From Membranipora membranacea (lineage: Eukaryota > Bryozoa > Gymnolaemata > Cheilostomatida > Membraniporidae): DNA of 64,000 nt. How positions within the stretch are numbered: position 1 is the stretch's first letter; each line of letters starts with the position of its first letter. The DNA lies in assembly GCA_914767715.1 (NCBI GenBank), contig OU612074.1:22864062-22928061 (forward strand), written 5' to 3'. A program made the translations under genes and the position numbers. Below are positions 26,101-35,308 of this stretch, piece by piece. The notes beneath the pieces are model-generated. The model was given only the letters and a program-made list of their open reading frames with translations, had not been told where the DNA came from and ran no database searches.

Positions 26101-29100
26101 TGGTTTGTAAGCACTCACTTTTATCTTCCTTTTGGTTGACTTTGCAGCTGCTTGTATTTTGCTGTCTCTAGCAAATCTGAGCAGACATCCTGGATGATAT
26201 ATTGTGCTGTCACTAGTTATGGTTTCTCTTGAAGATATGATGGCTTTTGCCAGAGTTGCCTGTGGCTCCTTATATAAGCAAGGAGAAATTGATCTAAGGC
26301 TGCCAATTTCTCAGCAGCACTGATGACTTTCTTCAACTTTTCTTCACTCCTAAGTGGGTCTAGGGTGCCACTGAGCCTTGATGCTCCAAATGGCACACAC
26401 ACTCCATCCTACCTATGGACAAAACCTGCTAGCATGATGCAGAACTGCAACATTTTCTAATAAAAACAAAATTCTCAAAATATCCAGCCTCATTCTGTAA
26501 AAATAGGCTAAGATCTTACATCCAAAACGATTGTCCAACGCAGTCACTCATACTGACTTTAGAAAAATGGTTATTTTAGCAAAAATGAATTAAAAAAGGA
26601 GGAAAACTCCTTAAATTTAAGAGAAACTTGAATTTTTAGTTTTAGTGACAGAATATTTATGGTACACCTATGTCATTAAAATCTCCATAATTTTTTTACA
26701 TAGGAATCAATCAAAACAAGGTATATACTCATTTTCTTCTGCAGACCTGAAAGATAATTGGCTTCTAACAATAGTCTATTGGAGTCTTCACCATATCTTT
26801 ACTTTTTCATGTTGGAAAGTTATGTGAGCAAGTCATAGTGGACAAGTTGAAGTTTTCTGTAAAAGCCAATATTTCTGATAACCAGTTTGCATATCGGCAA
26901 AGTTTAGGCACGACCGACGCCATCCTACAACTTGATGATTGTACCTCTGACCTTGATATTGTGAATAACAAATATGTGCAATTGGGCTTTTTAGATTTGT
27001 CGAAAGCTTTTGATAACTACAACCTATTATTGTTATAGATAAGATGCGTAAATGTGGTATTAATGAGAGTTTATTAGATATTTTGTGCAATTTTTTAGAG
27101 CAAAGGAAACAGTGCGTGAAAGTCAATCAAAGTTTTTCTGATTATATAGACATATCTGTAGGTGCACCTCAGGGCACTAAGCTAGGCACCCTACTAAGGC
27201 TTTTTATGTTAATGACCTAAGTCTAGGCGGCTACAATATGGTACAATACGCAGATGATACAACATTTTACAAAACATTTAGCAATCAAGGAGAAAGTGTA
27301 GCTGGAGCTGTCACCCATACTATGAAATGGGCCGTAGATAATAAATGATGCTTTTGAATAGACTGTCATTATGAATGTTTATTTTAATGGTCGTACAAAT
27401 TATGATGAGACTGTTTTTGTTGATGATTCAGTAAGTGTTCAACCTTCTACGGATACCAAGTTTTTAGGCATACACATTGACAAACATCTAACTTTTAGTA
27501 TTAATGTTGACAGCATTGTTTCAAGTTGCAATTCAAGGCTTTTTCTGTTACGCCAACTGAAACTCCTTGCTATGAATAGAGAAGGACTTAAACGATACTA
27601 CTGTGCCAACATCCGATCCCTAATCACGCATGCCTCCCCTGCTTGGTTTTTTATGTTATCTGATCAAGACAGGAATAGATTAGAAAGAATACAGCGATCA
27701 GCTAGCAGGATGATTTTACCTGATCTTAGTTATAGTGAGAGATTACAAGTTTTAGCTTTGCACACCGTATATGATTTTATTTTTGAACTTTCGAAGTGCC
27801 ATTTTTTACGAATAGCTTATGATCCGACCCATCAACTTTATAATCGAATACCAAGAAATTTTAGTAGGGTTTCCTGTCGCAATAAATCAATTTTTAGACC
27901 TAAGAAAAGTAGAACACAAAAGCGTGCCAAATCGTTTTTTCCTTTTTTATGACATATTTCAACAATCACCGCTCTTAATATATATTTTTTTACGCATTGT
28001 ACACATTCCACACTATCATCATTGATAACGAATGTATCAATAAAATATAATCTAATCTAATCTAATCTTACTTACCTTAACAATATTAACTTTGCTGTCC
28101 TTTTCATCCGCAGACACTGAAACATCCACCAGAAACTTATTACCGGGCAAACTCAGCTCACTCAGTGTGTATAACAGGTCAAACTCAGTCTCGTTCCAGG
28201 TAGGATCAGAAATAGGCCATCCACCTAAATCAGTGTGAAGGTCATGAAGTGGGGCAACTCCCACTTCCTCTTTTTTATCTGAAATAGGGACAAACATAGT
28301 GCTTTATATAAGAAACTCTGTTTGACATGATTTTTGCATTTTACATTCATGTGGATTTAAACCGAAAAATTGAAGCTGGTCTGAAAAGGTCATCAACTGT
28401 GTGCAGGGCTGTAGTTCTAGGGGAGGCAGGGAGGCACTGCTTTCCCTAGAAAGCTGAATACAGTGACCTAAAAACACTATATTCCACGTCATTATCAGCT
28501 CCTCGGGGATTTCCATTGCTATTTATATACCTTAAATTGCTAAGGGAGGAGCTTACAGCACCCCTTCTGGTGATACTGCGGAATCGCCTCACACTTTTTC
28601 CTCCCCTACCATTTTTTTCTAAACTACGGCCATGGTGTATCTAATAAGGTATCATTTGTTCTGAAGCTATTATCTGTCAACAACACCCTGTTTTTATGAC
28701 TGTCATATCCGTTGGGGCTTGATGAAACCACCAAAATTCTTGATTAATGTTGTTAAATTCTAACATCATCGTTCTTGAATATTTCAAACATTTAGAGGTA
28801 ATCAGCCCAGAAGAGGCAATCACTTGGTCGTACCGTTGTTGACGCAAGCCTTGTACATGTCTTTAGCCTCCAACATTGATTTTGTATCTGACGCCAAATT
28901 TTCTTCTAGCAATAAATCTATAAAAAAACAGAAAAAAATATTGCTACTATTCCATTCTTGTCTTGGTTCTGGCATGTCTTTGGTCTAGGATTCAGATAAC
29001 GAATGATTAAAATGGTCGGTTAAAGGTTGATTAAAATCTGATGTCAAATCACTTGCCACAACTCGAATCACGGACGGTGAAATTTTAGTGCCTCAATGGC

Positions 29101-32100
29101 AAGGCCGAAACATCTGCGCCAGTTTGCTCTCTGTTTGCAGGCAGGTCAGAGCACACTTTGGGGCCAACCAAACCCCAGTAGTCGATGGAAAGCACTGGGA
29201 TTCGAACCCACGACCTTCAACATGTGCATATTGAATGACAGCGCTCTAACCAACCGAGCCACCACCTACTTGAGAGACTCGTCTGTATATATAATACGGT
29301 AACTTAACAATACTCCTTTCCTTGCATAGCTCTGTGGCTGTATACTATTTTGGTCATTGCCTGTTGGTTTCTATTTTGAAAGGATGTTGAGGTAGACTTA
29401 GTCCGAATGCTAATAAAATTATAATGATTCGCAAATCTAAAAATAAAAAAAATGAATTGCATCTGGATATAGTACCAATATAGGAAATCGATAGTTCAGG
29501 GAGAAACTTGTTGCCATATCAATCAAGAGGTAAAAAAGATATACCAAAGAAGATTTGGCAGACAACTCCGATGAAATCATAAAGTGGCTAAACTCAGTCT
29601 CACCACTGATCAGCACAGCCATTTCATCTCTGAGCTCTTTGAACTTTGAATAGCTGATTTCAGATTCTGGTATTACAGTCTTATCGATCCATCCTCCACA
29701 CGAATACTGATAGAAATCATCGCAAGGGTCAACAGTTGTGTCAAGACTGCCAATCATTTTGCTTGCTAATGAATAAATAATATAATAATAATAATGATAT
29801 TATGAACTTTATTGAACTGATCAATGCAGGGAAGCAAATAATATCATGTTTCATAAAGGTTAAAACCCAATGACTATGTGACAAGGAAGTGAACAATGAA
29901 GAAAGGATGAAAACGATGGACATGCCTATACACAAAAAAAAACAAAATTATGTCAGTTATATGACAATTAACAATATTAATTTGGTCCACAATGTGACTG
30001 ATTACTGCCGTGTGTTACCCTCTATCGATCCGAGTCCTAGCTCTTATGTTTTTTTGTCGTCAAATCCCTCTACGATAGGCTACACCTTTTATGTTTTGGG
30101 CTCATCTTCGGCCCCAATTTTTTCAAACAAGTTTTTTTATATTCCTTCTATATGAATTCACAGACTAGGGATTACAGGGATTACAATGGACTACAGTGTG
30201 CTGAACAGGGCTGTCATAACTCTAATTTCCAACTATCTGATAAGCCCCTTGGTAATTTTTGGTCACTTTTTAAAAACCTTATTCTCCTTGCAATTATAAG
30301 ACAATAAACACTTGTAGAATAAAAAGCTACAAATCCTAAAAGTTCTCACTTGTTACCTTGATTAAATAAGATCAGTTTTAACTCACCTGCTTGTGCACAA
30401 GCTGCTGTCAAACACACATCAGACTCACCACCTACAAATCATCAGGAATTTATTTAATTTTCTATGAATAGATTGAGAGCAAGAAGTGATGCACTGAGGG
30501 ATCCATGAGATTGATTGAGATGCTCATCAACACATAGGGGTGGGTTGATGCTGCTGGGGCTGGCCATGAAGAGGTTGTAGACTGAAGACCTGTGTGTTGT
30601 GCAGTGGTACGCACACCACTGTATGTTGTATCTTAACAGATTCAATTGACAGGAGCAACTTTGTTAGTTTTGTAATTAGGAAGCTCACTCATCACTTTAT
30701 TTAAATGATTGTAGTTTTGAGGTAACTCACAGGAGATTGCAAATGAAAGAAATCACCGAACCTTGTAGGCAGTTATGAACGGAAGACATTGCGGGGAGCA
30801 GGATAGAAGATGTGCCACTCTCCGTGTTAATTAACAGATATGAGAAAGACTTGAGCTCAGACTAACCTGCTTGTTGATCTGCTATGACTGTCTTGTTGCA
30901 TGATTTTCCGCTAGAAGCCAAGGCTATAATCAGTGCTATAGTGATGATAAGAAGGATGAGAGCTGCTGCCGAGGCAGCGATTAAGTATTTAGTAAATATC
31001 TTTTTACTCTTCTGTATCAGCCTGTAGCGATTGAAAGTAAGTAATATTAACCCGTTAGTTTGAGGGTTGAGCAAAATAATAATGTATGGGTTTCATATCT
31101 CAAAACTCAGATCTCACTTAACGCAGTTTAAATGTTTCAATGTTACAATGTGGGACATGGGCTAGCATTTTCATCTCAAAAATAATATATTGGTTTTTGA
31201 TAGATTATATTTTGAGGCTAATAACTTATATAAGTCTTTGGATATTACTCAGAAGGTATGCCTTCTGATCTTAAGATTATACCGATGTCAATGGAAATTG
31301 GGCTCTTTCATTATAAAGAAAAGTACAGGTGTTAGGCCATAGGTTAGACGCAGACTGAAATGAAACAACATACTCATATAGTTATTTATTATTTATTTGG
31401 AGATGATCTTAGAAACTGATACAGATGACATTGGTTTCCACTATCATTAGCAGCAATTTAAATTGTTGTGAGATAATAGATGATTAATTTTGAGAATACA
31501 GTCTGGCAAGGGCTATACTTTCAAAGAAAAAATGGGACCCTTGAGGTACACATGCAAAGCGTATTAATAAGTAACTTTTGGGTGCAGACCAGCACCACAT
31601 GCATCGGAATATTTTAGTTTTCAGATAAAGTGTAGCAAACTCCAGATTGAAATATGTAGCCTCTGTACTCTGCTTCAAGGACACATGATATGTATGCCTG
31701 ATATGTATCCTCTTTAGTTCTTGATACTTTCGTTTATGAATTACATTTAACAAGGGTACCAATGTAATATGGTCCCGGAAAACCGGAGCATATTTACCCT
31801 CTTTTCGGACAGATTAGACAATGGAGACTCTCTCAGAATTATTGCAAAGCACACCCCCCCCCCCCCCCGAGAAGAAAATTGGTGTCATGGATTCCATCAG
31901 ATATTAGCCTTAATCCTACTAGTTTTCAGCTGTGACATCACGAAATAATTGTGGGAAAGTCATATCAGCTGAATCTTCAAGAAGCTTGCTAAGCTTTCAG
32001 AAGAGAAATCTGATTGACCACCATAAATGTTTAAATATGGTGACATTGCAATGCATGTACTCTGAATTGTACTTACTTTGTGGTGGATGTACTGAATCGA

Positions 32101-32841
32101 CCCTCCATCGCAAATTTTGATTTGATAAAGTTCTTGTGACCGTATGCCTCCCTCAAGCTGTGTTTTTCCTTCAAGTGCTCACCAAATGCAGAATCCGGTG
32201 TCTGCTTTCATGGAGCCTAGGACATGCAGTATTTATCCTTTTGTCACCCAGCTGGTTCTCTTGTGCCACAATTTTTGTAATTGATCAGGTTTTTATTGTT
32301 ATTTATTATTGTCAGGTCTTTGTTTGGGAATAGCATCGTCATATCATAGTGACACAGTCAAATAATTCAATCACTGATCATCTTTTAGTTAGTGTTGATA
32401 ACAGAAATAGCTCATGAAAATAATATTTTATTTCTGTTGACGTATTCGCTTGACGTCTGACCTGTTACTTAAATTGCTAAATGTCGGCAAGAATGACTAG
32501 GCAAGACAGGGCACTACAACTGAGCTGTTCTATAATGTTTTAAAATTTTAACCTTGAAGAATAAACTAGTCTCAGATGTCATTTTATGCAACAGACAATG
32601 CAAAGTGTCGCTTTGATAGATATCCTAGAGAATCGAATCGCTTTAGGCCTGAACACAACTCTCTCCATGGCTTGTTTGATATATTTTTTTTTTGTATATA
32701 TTCATATTCATATTTGGAAAAATGAATACGTCAGAATAGCGCCATGTCATGCATTTAATAAACAATTAAAACTTTACCATGAACTGTACCATCAATTCTC
32801 AATCGGGTTCGACTTACCCTGACTTACTGTAACTTACTCAT
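11037..32841 (-). CDS. M13 (neprilysin-like) membrane metallopeptidase homologue, copy B, probably catalytically inactive
   Basis: Nineteen exons recognised by alignment to the neprilysin fold, with consistent GT-AG sites and phases: 30867-31021, 30387-30431, 29604-29765, 28834-28917, 28076-28278, 23678-23857, 23156-23239, 23046-23096, 22078-22305, 21528-21656, 21201-21299, 16110-16187, 14676-14838, 14233-14284, 13990-14057, 12440-12573, 12038-12202, 11695-11780, 11037-11136. They sum to 2266 nt (about 755 codons; neprilysin has about 750). Order: transmembrane helix, CGGW N-terminal lobe, [36 protein letters not shown], final CKVW then stop. Active M13 enzymes cut short extracellular peptides at the cell surface. 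Here the catalytic Glu is Ala, the Asn of NAxY is Thr, the His711 position is Lys and the Arg102 position is Ser, while the zinc ligands remain. I infer a pseudo-enzyme. A 14-bp first coding exon at 32828-32841 is possible. Introns hold several retroelements, all antisense to the gene. Confidence 0.85.
11695..11780 (-). CDS. Copy B exon 18 (His711 position)
   Basis: Encodes [20 protein letters not shown] then KNKAPGKW plus two bases of Arg. It matches neprilysin VWCG...DVHSPGNFR. The transition-state His711 is Lys here, while the Arg717 equivalent is kept across the next splice. Confidence 0.92.
12038..12202 (-). CDS. Copy B exon 17 (ENIAD)
   Basis: Fifty-five codons: [20 protein letters not shown], then RLPGLMQ and ELFFLNFAQ. 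The ENIAD motif keeps the third zinc ligand (Glu646 in neprilysin) and Asp650. Donor GTATGA, phase 0. Confidence 0.95.
12440..12573 (-). CDS. Copy B exon 16
   Basis: Encodes [29 protein letters not shown] and QYSSYE, matching neprilysin GRNFNKDGDLVDWW..F.EQSQCMVYQY. Donor GTGAGT, phase 0. Confidence 0.92.
12695..12795. repeat. 16-bp minisatellite (acaaaacaaccctgag)n
   Basis: Five near-perfect units at 12711-12790 plus partial units on both sides. Unit A has only one partial unit at the matching site (about 46045-46070). Intronic. Confidence 0.9.
12884..13869. mobile_element. MITE / non-autonomous DNA transposon with 8-bp TSD
   Basis: 986 bp flanked by ATCATCTT at 12876-12883 and 13870-13877. 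Unit A has a single ATCATCTT here (about 46153). Ends are GGAAGGTG and CACGTTCC, and terminal inverted repeats of about 240 bp are rich in caacgcc/ggcgttg. The middle contains a roughly 58-bp direct repeat (tgctgcttataagaagacaa at about 13249 and a close copy at about 13306). No transposase. An 8-bp duplication points to the hAT group. Small open frames inside are not genes. Confidence 0.85.
13990..14057 (-). CDS. Copy B exon 15 (zinc motif, HAITH)
   Basis: Encodes [20 protein letters not shown] then DNI. This is the HExxH exon; the zinc motif lies at 14006-14020 and the catalytic Glu codon is GCT (Ala) at 14015-14017. Both His ligands are present. Donor GTATGA, phase 1. Confidence 0.95.
14233..14284 (-). 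CDS. Copy B exon 14 (PAGALQPPF)
   Basis: A 52-bp exon encoding [17 protein letters not shown], the highly conserved M13 FPAGILQPPFF motif. Acceptor TTTGCAG, donor GTAAGT, phase 2. Confidence 0.92.
14676..14838 (-). CDS. Copy B exon 13 (TASY in place of NAxY)
   Basis: Encodes [22 protein letters not shown], then [15 protein letters not shown]. In neprilysin the same place reads VVNAFYSSGRN, whose Asn542 binds substrate backbone; here it is Thr. Donor GTGAGT, phase 1. Confidence 0.92.
15161..15360 (+). mobile_element. tRNA-derived SINE, head type 1
   Basis: A box tagctcagttgg and B box gggttcgaatccc, then a core tactggcc...caaggtgtgctccgagctgcctgc...aaactgagagcaa shared with the head-type-2 SINEs. 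Absent from unit A through a 580-bp deletion; its tail is seen at the start of unit C. Confidence 0.75.
16110..16187 (-). CDS. Copy B exon 12 (IGYPDW)
   Basis: Twenty-six codons, [20 protein letters not shown] then NLVYEG, matching M13 ERIGYPDDIVSND. Acceptor TTTTAG, donor GTAAGT, phase 0. Confidence 0.92.
16330..17149 (+). mobile_element. R2-like LINE relic in unit B, internally deleted and interrupted
   Basis: Same insertion as in units A and C, in the intron before exon 12. Frames 16388-16636 and 16564-17016 overlap because of a frameshift near 16575. About 1.1 kb, including the CCHC knuckle and the endonuclease core, is lost between PPDT and the KIWSHNTK stretch. A second LINE is inserted at 17150. 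Confidence 0.8.
17297..18136 (+). pseudogene. LINE endonuclease domain (APE type)
   Basis: A 279-codon open frame with [42 protein letters not shown] and, at the end, SDYRLV. The last motif is SDH in active enzymes, so the catalytic His is Tyr. It nicks target DNA for priming in active relatives. Ends at a TAA before the linker, in the same frame as 18188-18574. Confidence 0.8.
18697..19845 (+). pseudogene. LINE reverse transcriptase domain, motif A missing
   Basis: Visible motifs: [24 protein letters not shown], then after a stop at 19207 [20 protein letters not shown] and LQYADDICW (YADD at about 19467). Motif A, with the first catalytic Asp, should precede [14 protein letters not shown]; the sequence at 19120-19135 passes directly from TRRDIL to it, so a short deletion removed the motif. 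Confidence 0.75.
20620..21128. repeat. Interspersed repeat, unit B copy
   Basis: Orthologous to 3041-3535. Open frames across it are fortuitous. Confidence 0.6.
21201..21299 (-). CDS. Copy B exon 11 (DWMD)
   Basis: Thirty-three codons: [20 protein letters not shown], then WMDSQT and LLAKEK, matching neprilysin [21 protein letters not shown]. Donor GTGAGC, phase 0. The intron after it holds two nested LINEs. Confidence 0.92.
21528..21656 (-). CDS. Copy B exon 10 (W..CV.YV, fast-changing)
   Basis: Forty-three codons including [20 protein letters not shown] and [10 protein letters not shown], matching M13 WRRCANYVN...AVGRLYV. Against copy A, seven codons differ by replacement and one silently. 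Confidence 0.92.
22078..22305 (-). CDS. Copy B exon 9
   Basis: Seventy-six codons starting [11 protein letters not shown] and including [25 protein letters not shown] and ending NKFWR. Corresponds to neprilysin WLNF...VVVYAPEYLTKL...NLMSWR. Donor GTAAGC, phase 0. Confidence 0.92.
22640..22755 (+). mobile_element. Short LINE 3'-end fragment, unit B
   Basis: Ends aaaataaattcaattcaatt, the tail form of CR1/L2-like LINEs, preceded by a short 3' UTR-like stretch. Shared with unit A. Confidence 0.45.
23046..23096 (-). CDS. Copy B exon 8 (short)
   Basis: Seventeen codons, [17 protein letters not shown], after acceptor TTTCAG. The donor GTTTGA is non-ideal but is the one that keeps phase 0 into FEWKKF and avoids the next TGA. 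Conserved in copy A. The 3' edge is the least certain of the set. Confidence 0.6.
23156..23239 (-). CDS. Copy B exon 7
   Basis: Twenty-eight codons, [15 protein letters not shown] then [12 protein letters not shown], matching the M13 segment with YNKMTLAQL. Acceptor TTATTATAG, donor GTGGGA, phase 0. The encoded protein is identical in copy A. Confidence 0.8.
23678..23857 (-). CDS. Copy B exon 6 (LDQ..LPHKNYY)
   Basis: Sixty codons: [14 protein letters not shown], then AMAMG and [14 protein letters not shown]. Matches the M13 DQP..GLPSRDYY motif and the following helix ending in MELE..IAN. Donor GTATGT, phase 0. Confidence 0.92.
24019..26810 (-). pseudogene. Relic of a CXC-type mobile-element-associated ORF, and unassigned insert sequence
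   Basis: Minus-strand fragments: 26110-26402 ([29 protein letters not shown]), 25097-25387 ([16 protein letters not shown]) and 24700-24886 ([37 protein letters not shown]). The Cys pattern at the end is like a tesmin/CXC zinc-binding repeat, and a KYH..C motif precedes it. Multi-copy ORFs of this layout are common in invertebrate genomes. No single open frame remains. Found only in unit B. I do not assign a function. Confidence 0.5.
26812..28068 (+). mobile_element. CR1/L2-like LINE, 5'-truncated and frameshifted
   Basis: Reverse transcriptase from the finger region onward: [16 protein letters not shown] and [12 protein letters not shown] (motif A) in 26838-27038, a frameshift, GAPQGT at about 27160, QYADDTTFY at about 27245, then 27371-27952 with [27 protein letters not shown] and [11 protein letters not shown]. 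The tail is (aatct)n at 28049-28068, typical of CR1/L2 elements. Only in unit B, antisense to the gene. Confidence 0.8.
28076..28278 (-). CDS. Copy B exon 5 (GGWPIS)
   Basis: Encodes LGGWPISDP, then [20 protein letters not shown] and VNIVK, matching the M13 GGWPV and VGTDDKN region. The donor GTAAG is intact although a LINE tail ends 8 bp past the exon edge (see the LINE at 26812-28068). Confidence 0.9.
28834..28917 (-). CDS. Copy B exon 4
   Basis: Encodes [20 protein letters not shown] and YKACVNN, matching the neprilysin region with ALYRSCIN. Donor GTACGA is weak but gives the right phase (1) to join D-K-K of the next exon, and it is conserved in copy A. Confidence 0.85.
29041..29269 (-). 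mobile_element. tRNA-derived SINE, head type 2, minus strand, unit B
   Basis: Reverse complement of the same family: ggattcgaacccacgacc (B box) and ggttggttagagcgctgtca in minus-strand sense. Sits in the intron between exons 3 and 4. Confidence 0.8.
29604..29765 (-). CDS. Copy B exon 3 ([12 protein letters not shown])
   Basis: Carries the most recognisable N-terminal M13 motif, [14 protein letters not shown], followed by [12 protein letters not shown] and ELRDE. The residue matching neprilysin Arg102 (after IPETSS) is Ser here, so the carboxylate-binding Arg is missing. Donor GTGAGA, phase 1. Confidence 0.92.
30387..30431 (-). CDS. Copy B exon 2 (stalk, paired Cys)
   Basis: A 45-bp exon encoding [15 protein letters not shown]. 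It matches the neprilysin segment just outside the membrane with two Cys. Phase 1 on both sides; donor GTGAGT. Confidence 0.85.
30485..30633. repeat. Short copy of the interspersed repeat, unit B
   Basis: Shares gatgcactgagggatc, gattgattgagatgctca and the gacctgtgtgttgtgcagtg end with 3355-3535, but lacks about 45 bp after gaagaggttgta. Independent insertion between exons 1 and 2. Confidence 0.6.
30867..31021 (-). CDS. Copy B exon 1 (transmembrane exon)
   Basis: Encodes a basic juxtamembrane stretch (KSKKIFTKY), then about 24 hydrophobic residues rich in Ala, Leu and Ile, then an extracellular stalk with NKT (a possible N-glycosylation site). Starts after ...CTACAG and ends at GTTAGT in phase 1. 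Typical signal anchor of M13 proteins. Confidence 0.85.
31854..31868 (+). repeat. C15 homopolymer, unit B
   Basis: Fifteen C residues on the + strand, 5' of gene copy B. Confidence 0.9.
32828..32841 (-). CDS. Candidate first coding exon of copy B (M-S-K-L-Q)
   Basis: An ATG followed by 11 nt ends at a perfect GTAAGT donor in phase 2. Joined to the transmembrane exon, whose first base completes a codon, it gives MSKLQ then LIQKSKKIF, a short basic cytoplasmic tail as expected for a type II protein. The stretch is identical in copy A. It is short, so this is a proposal; RNA data would settle it. Confidence 0.35.
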
Positions 32842-33013
32842 TACTGATTTCAATTTGGGCAAAACGTTTGTAGTTGTAGGATATCGACATCCCTTGATTG
32901 AAAAACTCTCAAGCTCTTTCAGGCCATTTTGACTGTCGTACTTCATAGTATAACCTCCGTAATTAACTCAACATTCAGGTTTTTTTAAGCAGGTAGAAAT
33001 GTTCAATACTTAC

Positions 33014-33033
33014 CTGCTGTTTGCACTGCTATG
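33014..33033 (-). pseudogene. Remnant of the second transmembrane exon upstream of copy B
   Basis: Only the last 20 bp and the donor of the exon seen at 58753-58885 survive; the rest is removed by a deletion of about 836 bp relative to unit A, with ATG microhomology at the junction. Confidence 0.65.
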
Positions 33034-33445
33034 TCAGAATCAACACTGCTTCTCTGGTTCAGAACAGATGTTCTGACTCTAATTTTGAGTGCAAAGGTCG
33101 GCCTCACAATATAACTATGACGTGGTCTTTGCTTCAGATTCGCCATTGGGTGTACCTCAGGGTTCTATTTATTAACTTTCATAGCACCTTCTGTTGTAAA
33201 TCAGGATTTTTAGCCTTTTTGTTCATCATTTTTTCTTGAGAGAAAGTAGAGAACTAGCATAATATAACAAACTTTATCAAAAGCAAACCCTAAAACACAA
33301 TTTCAATTAGTCTGAATTACAATGCTTGTATAAAGTAACAGGATTATATCTTTACAATAGGCAAGACAGGACTTCGGTCGCTGTTAAACATTTGATGTTT
33401 TTTCACATCCGCTTGACGAACTTTTACATCTGAAATATCAACAGT

Positions 33446-33650
33446 AGGGGGTGGCTCAGTTGGTTAGAGCGCCGGACTTCAACGCGCAATTGTTGATGGT
33501 TGTGGGTTCAAATCCCACTGCAGTCAATCTTCTACTGGGGATCGACTGGCCCCCAGGTGTGCTCGGACCTGCCTGAAACTGAAACTGCAAACTGAGAGCA
33601 AATTGGCGCAGATGTTGCGGCCTCGCCATTAAGGCATTGATATGAGCTCC
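33446..33650 (+). mobile_element. tRNA-derived SINE, head type 2, unit B
   Basis: A box tggctcagttgg, B box gggttcaaatccc, core ctactggggatcgactggcc then aggtgtgctcggacctgcct and gagagcaaattggcgcagat. The far tail is shortened compared with the unit A copy. The acceptor stem does not pair, so it is not a tRNA gene. Confidence 0.8.
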
Positions 33651-34323
33651 GATTTTTAATCAACAGAATTTATAATATAAAAAATTAAGACATCTGTAAA
33701 ATCTACTCTAGTAGATCACCCACATTGCTGTGGAAGTTTTCATCCATTGCACACACCATTTTTTTTAGGTTTTCCGGTATATTTTCTTCTTCATCAAGCT
33801 GCGTTTACCATGCAGGGGTAAGCTGAAATGGATAAAGGTAAGATAAAGATAAATACGTATCCTTTTTTCTCGTCTGGATAAATCAAAAGACCGGTAATAA
33901 CTCATTTTCATATTATATTGCGAGGATATAGTATAGTTTAGAGCCTCAACCATTGCGCACATTACTTTTACACTTGAATACCAATTTGCACCTGTAAAGT
34001 TTGAAATTATCATGACGTTTTTAGGAATGACTCTGCCTTATGGAGACACTTGGCTAAATGCCAAATAAATTCAATGTTTGTGAGAATTAACACAGGAAAG
34101 TGACAAGCAAAAACAGAATTGCTGGCGCAGGTGCAACAACGCAAATTGTGTATGCAATCTTTTATGAATCCTGCACACAAACTAGGAAAGAATAAATGCA
34201 ACCGCATTGGCTCTAAACTAGCGAGAAAATGGATGCATGTGTAATTTATTATTTCCCGCTAGCAGTCGGATGTTATTTATAGTCAGAACGCATCTTTAGC
34301 TCTAGTTATCTGAGAAAGTAAAT

Positions 34324-34418
34324 ACACCATACCATACGTAAGCACCATACCATACCATACGTAGGTACCATACGTTAGTAGTACCTTACGTTAGTACCTT
34401 ATGTAAGCACACCATACC
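34324..34418. repeat. CCATA/CGTAAGTA microsatellite, unit B
   Basis: Short array of accatacc and tacgtaagtacc-type units, about 95 bp. Confidence 0.85.
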
Positions 34419-35308
34419 TTGTCTAGTGCTTGATATCCATTTTATAATCCCTACGGCTACTGGAGAACAAGGAAAACAAAAAAAATATCTGATGAAATAG
34501 ACCATCCCTGTCTATATAATTGTCTTCAGGGCGTTGCTGCAGTAAGAATGGATGCTGGATGTTTCTTGTCTTATCTAGTTGAAAGTACAAACGTGAAAAT
34601 TTGAAAATTGAGGATTAAATTTAACCAAACTCAGTGCAGCTAAAGATATTCTATTACCAATAAAAACTTGTTAGATAGCGTGAGGATTGGTTCCAATCCC
34701 AACTGAGCCTTTGGCTTCACATTGATGACTCAGCTTTATCTTTGTGCAGGTAATAAGACACATCTGACAGTGCAGGAAGTCAAAACAATTGATCAATACT
34801 CCTCGAGACAAGAACGCCTATAAGTGGAGAGCAGGTGCTCTAAACCTCAATGCTTTGAATGCTGTGACATGTATGACTTCCATACACTAACGATTACACC
34901 AGTGAGTGATCACATGTGTCGCTGCTGCTATATCCAAAAGCAGAGGTAATGTAGGAATAATATATTGATTAGTTTAGGAAATGTCTGTGTGCAGCGGTGA
35001 AATCACACTGAACATGCCACGACACGACCGACCGAAGATACAAGTTAAGAAATAAAGAATGGTTTTAGTATTAAGTAGTAACTAACAGATGTTTTGTCTC
35101 TGCATCCAATGATTAAAGCATGGATATTATACTTCTGCTGTTGATGACCTTTAAATCGTAACTCCTTGTCAGTCGAGCGGTCGAGCGGGGCTATGACGTG
35201 ATATTTTTGCTGTTGATGACCTGAAAATTGTAACTCCTTGTCGGTCGAGCGGTCTAGCGCGATTATGATATGATAATTTTACTGTCGCTGATTACGTTGT
35301 GTCGAGTT

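Noticed and set aside
33446-33525. tRNA gene
   Set aside because: A and B boxes are present but the acceptor stem does not pair and the SINE body follows; four related copies exist.
33765-34013. 82-codon minus-strand frame with partner at 60386-60622 as a first exon
   Set aside because: The possible donor after MIISNFT is in the wrong phase for the transmembrane exon.
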